From Haplomitrium mnioides (Eukaryota > Marchantiophyta > Haplomitriopsida > Calobryales), in NCBI GenBank assembly GCA_049999725.1, contig JBNGIS010039068.1:1-29152 (forward strand): a stretch of DNA of 29,152 nucleotides. The letters are read 5' to 3'. The translations under genes and the position numbers were made by a program. Position 1 is the first letter of the stretch. Each line of letters begins with the position of its first letter. The notes beneath the pieces were generated by a model that was given only the letters and a program-made list of their open reading frames with translations, was not told the DNA's origin and searched no databases. Below are positions 20,966 through 29,152 of this stretch, in pieces.

Positions 20966-21244
20966 GGAGGATCGATGAGCAATTTCAGAGCGAACCTCAG
21001 AATTCACTTCACATTGTGCCCCGAGCCTTTGTCGCCTTGCAGAATTTAGCCAAGACCTTGAAATTACCTCAGATCTACGCCAAGCCTCATCGCATTGCAG
21101 AATTAAGATGATTTCTTGGAGGTTGCATTCTACGGTGTGCGCCAATCCTCTTCAAATTTCCTACGATCAGCGTCCAAATGCAGAACGATCCAAATCGCGA
21201 GGGGGAAAAAACAAAAGGTAGGAGAGAATTCACGCGGGGGGAGG

Positions 21245-21250
21245 TATAAA
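21245..21250 (+). promoter_or_regulatory. TATA box of D 5' LTR
   Basis: TATAAA, identical at 26823-26828 in the other LTR and positionally equal to tatatata in element A. Downstream sequence is the most conserved part among LTR families A, B and D. Confidence 0.55.
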
Positions 21251-22453
21251 TCAATAGTCTGAAATGTTTGAGGGGTTGTTGATTGTGGATACAAACTTGC
21301 AAGTCGTGAGAACGATAGCAGAAAGGAAGACACACGAGGGAGGGAGGACAGATTTCTTAAATCTTCAATTGAAGCAGGTGAACTCGAGCAAAGGGCTAGC
21401 AATGGTGGAGGTGGACTGGAGGGGCGCTAAGAATCGCCGGGCGGGGAGCTTCAAGAGGCTCATGCAATCCAGGTGTACTCATCACTGCGGGTGGACCAGC
21501 ATCGGAGGTGTACTGATACTTGAAGAGGGAAAAAATTTTGGGTTGTTTGGAAATCGGAGAGGCTGCCAAAGGGGGATCTTTGGGGTTGTCTCAGTGTTGT
21601 CTCTACATGAGCAACAATACCAGGAACGTTTCGAGGGTGTTTTTGGTTTATTCTGTCAAGGGAAGTGAAGGAGGAGTAGCTGCATTCATGCCCGCGTACG
21701 GTGTAAGAAGATCTACCAAAGCTTTGAGGTGGAGTGGGTAACCAGCAACCGAGAGGATTGTCTTCTTGAGGAGGAAGTTAAACAAGAACTCTTCCTAGCA
21801 TGAGGAAGTAAATTCAGGGCTTCTTGCGAGGAAAGTTAAAAAACTATCTGAAGAAGGGTGCGTGGGTGGGAGTAGATCTTAGGCAAACCAGATGAGCAGT
21901 AGAGGGAAGAGAGAAAGGGAGTGAGAATAGTTCAAACTTGTGTTGCAGAGGTAGTACCAAGTCAGAGGATTACTGGTAGAGTGTATCTTGGGTGTGTGAG
22001 TGTGTTGGTGGATTAGTTAGCTTGGTATTCTGTTTGTAAATACAGAAAAAACATTTCAGATCTGAAGTGAACAAGATCCCAGTTCAGCAGAAATCCAAGA
22101 ATCAAATTCAGAAGGTAAGGCAGTACAGGAGACAGATCCCTTGTATAATTCAGATATCAGGACTTGATCCTGTATTGTAAAACTTTGAGTGTGGATCCTA
22201 TTTAGGATCACTGGAATTGACTTTGGAATTTGATCAGAAAAGCTGCTCAAGTGTGGATGAATGTTTGAATGAGGAAGTGAACAAGAAGAAGGGTCTGTAA
22301 GGTGAGAAGGAACATCCTTAAGACCTAAAAGTGATAACTTGTAGCGGGGCCGTCTCATAAAAGAACGTGAAACCGTGTAAAGTCAGCCTTTTTCCTTCCA
22401 AAGAGCAGTCTTTGGAGGTTAACGACCAAAGGAGAGGGTTGACATACATTTTT

Positions 22454-22470
22454 TGGCGCTAGAAGGAGGG
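22454..22470 (+). other. Primer-binding site of element D
   Basis: The same TGGCGCTAGAAGGAGGG as in element A, after an identical 9-nt spacer from the LTR end. It links D to A for reverse-transcription priming. Confidence 0.75.
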
Positions 22471-22554
22471 CAAAAGGTTTGAAAAACCCTAAGACCAACC
22501 CGGATCTAAGTTATCATCTTTCCAAATAGTAAAAGTTTCCTCTCCATTCAGAGA

Positions 22555-23826
22555 ATGGGCCATAATCGTACACGAAAGAAAAGACAGGCTAAGTAAGTGT
22601 CGGAATACTCTTCTGATAGTTCAAGTAGCGATGAGAAAATAGAGGAGAGCTCTTACAATGACTCTGATAGTAGCAACTCTAATGATCATAGATCTTTAAG
22701 AAGGAAGAAGTAGAGAAAGGAGCGAAGGATCAAAAAGGCTGCCAAACGAAAGGAAGCTTGCCTAGCAGAAATGAGTTCAAAAATAGAGGTCATGCAGGCT
22801 CTCTTTGTAAGCATCAAACCAAATCTAGATAAGAGGGCATATACCTTCCAAGTTGAACAACCAGATGGGTGGGTTGCAACCAGACTCACGAGAATGATAG
22901 TTATGGTGTGTTGGAATTGTGGTCAGCCAGGGCATGTTTCTTCCAATTGCTTGGAACCATGGGGGCAAAAGGATGGGTATCCAATTGCCATATAGTCCCA
23001 GTATGAAGAGGAGGAAGCAGCATGGATAAAGGAGGAAACCTCTACCTCAGAGGATTGTTATCGGTTGGGGACCAAATCAAGATCCAAGTCCCACAAGAAG
23101 AGCAAGCACAAGAAAGGGCGAAAGGCCAAAAAGTATGTGTCTCAAGTGTTGCCATCCCTCAGTGATTTTGACTACGAAAGAGAAAACCCCACATGGCTCT
23201 ATCTGACACAACAGGAAGATGTGGGAGAACTGCAGGAGGCTTTAGAGGTAGTCAAGGATTAGACTGTGGTCAAAGAGTTGGAAGAATTTATAGTAGAGGT
23301 GCAAACACCTACTCCCTACATCATTCAAGCTAAAGTAGAAGAAGCAGAACCGGAAGGGAGGGAATCTGAAAAAATGTCGGGGGACACTATGATGGTCAAC
23401 TAGATTGAGCTGGCAAGGAGCATGGGAGCCAATGCTGACGTGGAGGAGACAATGGGGAAATCAGTGGACAAGGATGGTTTCAACCTAGAATCTGAAGCAA
23501 AAGAGGAGTGTACCACCCTGTACCTAGTGGGGTTTGAACTCCATCAAAGAAAGGAGGAGAGGCCATCTCAGATGGAAGATTACAGCCTAGAGGACCAGAA
23601 GTTATCGAAAGTTGAACCTCATCTAGAGCCAGAGAAGGAGCTAACCTTGAGCCAACCAAATAATCTTGCTGTCAGGGAAGAAAGTGTAACAGGCAATCCA
23701 ACTGCAACTGACGTTGTATATAGTTTTCATTTGTTCCCTAAGTGTGTGTTGTGTGAGTATCCCAAGGCTAGGGGAGGAAGGCCAGCAGAGTGGTTTGATG
23801 TTGTACAGATTGGATCTCCATGTTGA
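22555..23826 (+). pseudogene. Element D gag-like nucleocapsid ORF, 423 codons with five stops
   Basis: A single reading frame runs from ATG 22555 to TGA 23824-23826 with no frameshift, broken only by TAA 22594, TAG 22711, TAG 22993, TAG 23260 and TAG 23401. The order is a short basic start (MGHNRTRKKRQ), an acidic Ser/Asp-rich stretch, a Lys/Arg-rich stretch, then an intact CCHC zinc knuckle CWNCGQPGHVSSNC at 22909-22950. An EDCYR segment near 23060 follows, shared with element A gag, then a PYIIQA word also in A. The last 134 codons (23422-23826) are Glu-rich, end near CVLCEYPKARGGRPAEWF and match nothing I know. There is no capsid domain: the A segment at 6590-7080 has no counterpart. Its product could bind RNA but could not by itself form a particle. 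Confidence 0.75.
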
Positions 23827-24045
23827 TGAAACAATTTTTGACTCAACTTTTGTGTGGGACCCAGGGAAGAATTTGAAGCTTTGACTACATACCAGAGTGT
23901 GTATTTTTTTGGTAATTTCTTTCTAGTGGTTGTTAGTTTTGTTTTCTGACTTTTACCTTCATCTAGAGCAACAACGACAATGCGCAGAGCTGGAAGGTTA
24001 ACCCACTAAAGGCCAGATGGATGTTCGCGGAGACGCTTCACATTT
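23827..24045 (+). other. 3' untranslated part of element D
   Basis: AT-rich non-coding sequence between the last stop and the polypurine tract. I see no remnant of pol in it. Confidence 0.6.
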
Positions 24046-24055
24046 AAAAGGGGAG
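24046..24055 (+). other. Polypurine tract of element D
   Basis: AAAAGGGGAG followed by TAA and then TGTTAG. The LTR end elsewhere is CTGACA, so TGTTAG would be its slightly mutated inverted partner, which places the true LTR start at 24059 rather than at the point where the two LTRs begin to align (24070). Confidence 0.75.
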
Positions 24056-24262
24056 TAATGTTAGCTGGATGTTAAGGTACTTCATGAAAAATTTTCAAAA
24101 AAGTGCTTTCAATGTACACAAACAGGGTTCAAGACATGCTGAGGAGTAAGTAAAAATAAAAGGATAGGGATAAAAAGAAATAAAACTACTCTAAGTGTTG
24201 AGGGCCAAGCTGAGCCCACTAATTTCCTCACTATCTCACTTGGACGACTACTTGCCCTTGGT

Positions 24263-24281
24263 GGGGGGGGGGGGGGGGGGG
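24263..24281 (+). repeat. Poly-G tract of 19
   Basis: Uninterrupted G run in the 3' LTR; the same site in the 5' LTR (18700-18706) has seven. Sequencing or assembly error is possible at such a run. Confidence 0.85.
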
Positions 24282-25219
24282 TTTAGCCCTGAACTAGGTC
24301 CGTCCAAAGGTAGATAGAGGATATGCGCTGACCTTACATCCCTCTAGAGGGCTGCCTCTCGAAAGAACAAAGGAGTAGGGGAGTTATATAGTGCATTGGC
24401 CTTTTGGAGAAACACTTATGGGATGATTTCCCGAGCTGACATTCGACGGGCAATCAATTCGAAGTGGTGCGTGGACACCTGTGCGAAAGGAGGGATCGAG
24501 GAAGGGCCTGTGCAAAAGGATTGATGCAAAGCAGGGGATCGGATCGAATTATGAGGGAGAATTTGATCCGGTGCATTGCGGGGGCTTTGAAGCACAGAAA
24601 TCGAAAGTTGAAGGGGGATTTTCAGATTTGTGAAGAAATGCCTCTGCGAGGAATAGAGGGCTCTAAGATGAAAGAATTCCGTTCTGAAGAGAGCGGATGA
24701 AGGATGCTACACTGTTGGTGTCGATCGAGTGAGGCAGTGTTGTGTCCTGTTTGGGAATTGAACAACGAAAGTTACCCGCTTTAAACCGAAGGCTGCAGAT
24801 CGTGATGAAAGGATGATGAACGAACAACCTGTCAGGGAAGAAGAATCCCTGTTGTGCGATCAAATAGAGAAGAGCTATAGCAAAAGATCGACTCGTGGAT
24901 TGGCTTGAAAGGAAGAAAATGAAGAATCAACGACCAATCTCCTGTTGTTGGAATCGATTGATTTGCGAAAGAAGAATTTCCCTTGCGGCCTTGAAGAAGA
25001 ATTCCTCTGAGATGCTACGATCCTCACAAGGAGGTGAATGGAAGACAATCGTGATGAGAAATCAAGCTGTGAAGAGCATTGTGTGATGATCGAATGGAGC
25101 TGTTGCGCGATTGAATTGAGAATGAGCAACGATCGGATTGAAGAAAAGGTGAGTTGTGAAGAGTCGAAGGTCGGTGTCCATGGTGTCCGATTTGAACAAA
25201 CGGATCGGAAATCCACCTT

Positions 25220-25293
25220 CCTAAGTGGGGAGACCACTTAATGTGGTTCCGATCCGTCTTCCGATGTGGGGAGGACCGATTAAGAGGGATTCC
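25220..25293 (+). promoter_or_regulatory. Shared U3 module, D 3' LTR
   Basis: The same ordered words as at 19646-19717 but closer to the family B version, with cctaagtgg, accacttaatgtgg, ccgatgtgggg and taagagggatt all intact. Confidence 0.5.
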
Positions 25294-26246
25294 GAAGCGG
25301 GTTAATTAATCGAGTGAAAAGGTGACATGTCGAAGATTCGGACGCGAGGAAGGAGAATTTGAAAGTTCGAATTGGAAGTCATCCGAAAGTTGGAAATGGA
25401 TCCGCGGGGTACATAGTTCTTACATCAAACTTTTCGACAAGTGAGGTAAACAAGCCTTCTTCAATGTTCTTACATAGAACTTTTCGATACCTTAGTGAAG
25501 AGAAGGAATCTCTCAGGGTTCCTATATCAAGGGATGATGTCAAAATGAAGATATATCAATGATTCGGCAGAGGAAGAACGTAGAGGCCGAAAAAGTGACT
25601 TATCGACAGCCCAGCCCAAAAGGATAACCAAGTATCAAAACATGGATAAATCAAAGATCTGGCCAGAAAGAGAACATGGAGCCGAAAGGGCGATAAATCG
25701 AAGGCGGAGCCCACTTAAAGGGGTTCCGATCTGCCATCCGATGTGGGACTCCCTAGTTAATAAGGTTCCAATTGGCCTCCCTAAGTGGAAAGGCCACTTA
25801 ATAGGGTTCCGAAGGGAGCTAACAAGGGTTGCCAAAACGAGGATATAGCGTAGCTCCAGTATAGGAAGAAAGGGTTCTGAAACAGAGATTTATCACCTGT
25901 CCAAGGAGATGCAAGCAGTGCTGAAGCGGCAATGTATCACAGGTTTGAAAAAGTGAAACGAGAAGGGATCAACCGAAATGGTGACAAGTCATAAATCTAT
26001 CCATTGGAGAACCAAAGATGCCGAAAAAGCGATCCATCGCAGATCTGACAGAAGAAGAAGTGGTGCCGAAAAGAGGATCCATTATCGATCCAACGGGGGA
26101 AAAAATGGAAGTCTTCATAGTTCTTATACAAAGGGTCAGTAGCTTGTGGATGACGTGGCAGTGAAGAAGTCAGCGGGTCAACGGATAGTCAGCGCGACGG
26201 TCCGCCTACCCCTCTGCGGGGCGAAGTCAGACAACGCCACAATGGA

Positions 26247-26541
26247 AACGTGGCGCTCATGCGGGCCTCTGAGAATATGCGGGAATATTTGAGATTCTTC
26301 GGGAATCTTGAGCTTTGAGGATTACGTAGCGCTCATGTGGGCCTCTGGGAATCTGCAAGAATCTTTGAGATTCTACAGGCATCTTGGCTTCTGTGGATAC
26401 GTGGCACTCAACGGGACTCCGAGCATCAGCAGGAATCATACAAATTCCTCGGGAATATTGAATCTCAGCGAAAACGTGGCACTATGAGAGAGCCCATGGG
26501 CTTCTTCGGAGTGTCCGCGGACCTACAGAAACGTGGTGCTT
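26247..26541 (+). repeat. Tandem ~76-bp repeats with ACGT core, D 3' LTR
   Basis: Cores at 26247 (aacgtggcgctca), 26323 (tacgtagcgctca), 26398 (tacgtggcactca), 26473 (aacgtggcacta) and 26530 (aacgtggtgct). The periods are 76, 75, 75 and 57 bp. All five retain ACGT, which makes this LTR the better template for the ancestral array. Confidence 0.7.
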
Positions 26542-26822
26542 GGAGGATCGACGAGCAATTTCAGAGCAAACCTCAGAACTTACTTCAGATTGTGCGTCGA
26601 GCCCTTGTCGCCTTGCAGAATTTAGCCAAGACCTTGAAATTACCTCAGATCTACGCTAAGCTTCATTGCATTGCAAAATTAAGATGATTTCTTGGAGGTT
26701 GCATTCTACGGTCTGCGCCAATCCTCTTCGAATTTCCTACGATCAGCGTCCAAATGCATAACGATCCAAATTGCAAGGGGGAAAAAACAAAAGGTAGAAG
26801 AGAATTCAAGCGCGGGAGGAGG

Positions 26823-26828
26823 TATAAA
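26823..26828 (+). promoter_or_regulatory. TATA box of D 3' LTR
   Basis: TATAAA in the same context as in the 5' LTR (ggaggtataaatcaatagtc). Confidence 0.55.
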
Positions 26829-28020
26829 TCAATAGTCTGAAATGTTTGAGGGGTTGTTGATTGTGGATGCAAACTTGCAAGTCGTGAGAACGATAGCAAA
26901 AAGGAAGACACACAAGGGAGGGAGGACAGATTTCTTAAATCTTCAATTGAAGCAGGTGAACTCGAGCAAGGGGCTAGCAATGGTGGAGGTGGACTGGAGG
27001 GGCATTGGGAATCACTGGACGGAGAGCTCTAGAGGCTTAAGCGATCCACATGTACTCATCACTACGGGTGGACCAGCATCGGAGGTGTACTGATACTTGA
27101 AGAGGGAAGAAATTTTGGGTTGTCTGGAAATCGGAGAGGCTGCCAAAGGAGGATCTTTGGGGTTGTCTCAGTGTTGTTTGTGCAGGAGCAACAATACCAG
27201 GAACGTTTAGAGGGCGTTTCTGGTTTACTCTGTCAAGGGAAGTGAAGGAGGAGTAGCTGCATTCGTGCCCGCGTATGGTGTAAGAAGATCTACCAAAGCT
27301 TCAGGGTGGAGTGGGTAGCCAGCAGTCGAGAGGACTGTCTTCCTGAGGAGGAAGTTAAACAAGAACTCTTCCTAGCATGAGGAAGTAAATTCAAGGCTTC
27401 TCGCGAGGGAAGTTAAAAATCTATCTGGAGAAGTGTGCATGGGTGGGAGTACATCTTAGGCAAACGAGATGAGCAGCAGAGGGAAGAGAGAAAGGGAGTG
27501 TGAATAGTTCAAACTTGTGTTGCAGAGGTAGTACCAAGTCAGAGGATTACTAATAGAGTGTATCTTGGGTGTGTGAGTGTGTTGGTAGATTAGTTAGTTT
27601 TGTATTCTGTTTGTAAATACTGAAAAGACATTTCAGATCTGAAGTGAACAGGATCCCAGTTCAGCAGGAATCCAAGAATCAGATTCAAAGGGTAAGGCAG
27701 TACAGGGGACAGATCTCTTGTATAATTCAGATATCAAGACTTGATCTTATATAGTAAAACTTTGAGTCTGGATCCTATTTAGGATCACTGGAATTCACTT
27801 TGGAATTTGATCAAAAAAGCTGCTCAGGTGTGGATGAATGCTTGAATGGGGAAGCAAACAAGAATAAGGGTCTGTAAGGTGAGAAGGAACATCCTTAAGA
27901 CCTGAAAGTGATAACTTACAGCGAGGTTGTCTCATAAAAGAACGTGAAACCCTGTAAAGTCAGCCTTTTCCTTCCAAAGAGCAGTCTTTCAAGGTTAACG
28001 ATCGAAGGAGAGGGCTGACA

Positions 28021-28956
28021 CGCACCTTATGATTGGTGCAACATCGAGCTAATTCTAGCTCCTCCTCCTTCGTTACTCTTGTCTCAAGAGCATTGGCCAT
28101 GGTTGTCTAGCCAATCAGTTGTCTTTTCCTCTTAATAGTATTGATAATGACATCATGAAATTCTTTCTTAGCGATCCCAAGAATCTCTCTTTAGGTCAAC
28201 TCAATCTTGGCATTGAGCACTCTTTCTTCCAATACTCCTCTAAGATCTGTGGCTGCGTCAATGTCAGATTGCAGCTTGTATGCTGGAGCCTTTTCTCGCT
28301 CTTTGGTTTTTCCCTTGTCAAGAGCAGAAGGCAAAACATCCTCCATAGTTTCCTCTCTTGATGGTTGTATTTTCTCACCTCTTTGTGGCCTCTTTGAAGT
28401 TGGCCGCTCCTCACTAATACCAGCTTCTTCCCTTCTTCTTTTCTCCTCTACATAAGCCTCATGCTGATTTTTGGCAATATAAGCATGAACTAAAAGAGTG
28501 TCTATTGGATCATCCCATATAGTAGCAGTTCTGATAGTTGTGGCAACCTTTAGCAAATTTTCTCTTTTAGTGTTGCCTTCTTCCATAGCAGAGAGGGCAC
28601 ATCCCACTCGGTTCTACATAGCTGGTGAATTCACGCTTCACCTCAATTCCATAGGTGGCAGCCTCTACATGCGTACTAGCAAGTTTATGCAAGTACTCTT
28701 CAGCAACTCCCTTCATTCCTCCTTTTTCGAAATTGTTTTTGAGGATCTCACCTATATCTTTGAGAGAAATCTTGCCCTCCTTCCAAAAGATTACTCCTAG
28801 ATGAATAGAATGAGCAAAATCTCCACATTCTTTCCTTGAATGTTCGGTGCTATCACACCAGATGTACCGCTGGACATATCTGGGTTTTTGGGTAGAGTGA
28901 ACACTGCTTGCCTCTTTCTTCACTTCCAAATTTTCCAATTTTATCTGTAGAAACAA
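28021..28956 (-). pseudogene. gag: Element C gag, C-terminal part, broken
   Basis: Read leftward from 28956 there is a zinc-knuckle region, YIWCDSTEHSRKEC at about 28880-28840. It fits C-x2-C-x4-H-x4-C except that the first Cys is Tyr. FWKEGKISLKDIGEIL follows, then a region with EVKREFTSY. A second frame from 28607 carries a charged, Glu/Lys/Arg-rich tail (EEKRRREEAG and on), and ends with stops near 28191 and 28100 before reaching the D junction at 28021. The frame at the junction (NHKVR) is consistent with joining the protease part at 18509. The frame upstream of 28956 has a TAG just before the knuckle frame, so no native start is visible. The capsid part is not recognised and may lie to the right or be lost. 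Confidence 0.7.
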
Positions 28957-29152
28957 CCACTACTTTGAACCAGGAATAGGCTACTCAGAACATGAACTTT
29001 TCTTTTTGGGGAAAAATTGCGATTTTTCATACCAAAAAACATCAAAAACGAGGAAAACTTTGAAAAGCAAAAAGTACATGAGTTTTTGGGGATTGTTTTT
29101 GGTCATTTCAGCAACCATAATAGAGCAAAAGTCAATTTTGTTATGCAAAATC
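28957..29152 (-). other. Element C sequence upstream of the gag remnant
   Basis: AT-rich, with several A/T runs and no open frame of note. Part of it (to 29053) is repeated in inverted orientation at 1-95. It should lead to more gag or to the primer-binding site and 5' LTR of C beyond the window. Confidence 0.5.

Larger units (their letters stand above)
18510..22444 (+). mobile_element. Element D 5' LTR, about 3935 bp
   Basis: It is colinear with 24070-28020. Order inside: U3 with the B/D-shared module (19646-19717), AGTTCTTA words, a GC-rich block near 20622, the ACGT-core tandem array (20670-20965), TATAAA at 21245, the leader block gaggaagtaaa near 21801, and the terminal ttGACA at 22444. 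It begins TGTTAAGG, whereas the other LTR is preceded by TGTTAGCTGGA after the polypurine tract; this suggests the first 11 bp are deleted here. The open frames are short and not conserved between the two LTRs. Confidence 0.88.
18510..28020 (+). mobile_element. Element D: gag-only, long-LTR non-autonomous retrotransposon
   Basis: Two direct repeats of about 3.94-3.96 kb bound 1.6 kb of internal DNA. Sampled stretches of the two LTRs differ by roughly 5-7 %, mostly transitions. Primer-binding site, polypurine tract and a nucleocapsid-type protein are present; capsid, protease, RT, RNase H and integrase are absent. The 3' half of the LTR, the 17-nt primer site and the protein tail match element A, so D probably depends on A-type proteins. 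It splits element C between gag and protease. No target duplication is visible, and the left end appears to have lost 11 bp of LTR. Confidence 0.9.
24059..28020 (+). mobile_element. Element D 3' LTR, about 3962 bp
   Basis: It is colinear with 18510-22444 and ends ctGACA at 28020, where element C gag resumes. It holds the shared U3 module (25220-25293), the ACGT-core array (26247-26541), TATAAA at 26823 and the leader block near 27378. A run of 19 G at 24263-24281 replaces 7 G in the other LTR. Confidence 0.9.

Noticed and set aside
20723-21145. Open frames of 79-116 codons on both strands
   Set aside because: They arise from the tandem ACGT repeats of the D LTR. They recur in the second LTR only because the DNA is duplicated.

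Overview
This looks like nuclear DNA of a land plant, made almost entirely of nested, decayed Ty3/gypsy LTR retrotransposons. I see no host gene, tRNA, rRNA or CRISPR array. Very long LTRs (3.5-4 kb), four layers of nesting and many transition-type stop codons fit repeat-dense heterochromatin of a large genome. A gymnosperm is plausible, but this is inference from element style, not from a diagnostic marker.

Four units are named here A to D. Element A (+ strand) is a long-LTR, Athila/Tat-like gypsy element. Its 5' LTR lies at 1015-2375 and 5938-6364, its primer-binding site at 6374, gag at 6518-8447, protease at 8448-9134, and RT, RNase H and the start of integrase at 9370-11245. Family B is present only as LTRs: a 3' piece on + (about 96-1014), a complete solo LTR on - (2376-5937) inserted in A's LTR with a perfect 5-bp target duplication GTTAG, and a 5' piece on + (11246-12713) that cuts A's integrase right after the WGIDF region.

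Element C (- strand) is a second, unrelated gypsy type. Its 3' LTR is 12714-14459, its polypurine tract 14460-14471, and it reads integrase, RNase H, RT and protease leftward-to-rightward from 14563 to 18509. Its gag resumes at 28021-28956 and it runs off the right edge. C is inserted in the B LTR at 12713. Element D (+ strand, 18510-28020) is inserted between the gag and protease of C. D has two LTRs of about 3.95 kb around only 1.6 kb of internal DNA. It is a non-autonomous relative of A: it keeps the same primer-binding site, a CCHC zinc-knuckle protein and a polypurine tract, but has no capsid, protease, RT or integrase.

The order of events read from the nesting is A first, then B into A (at least twice), then C into B, then D into C. 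All coding regions carry in-frame stops, so none of the copies here appears able to make a full set of proteins. The most interesting features are the large gag-only element D, the tandem ACGT-core repeats in its LTR, a U3 module shared between families B and D, inverted B LTRs that could form long hairpin RNA, and an 18-bp junction deletion that would explain D's missing target duplication.
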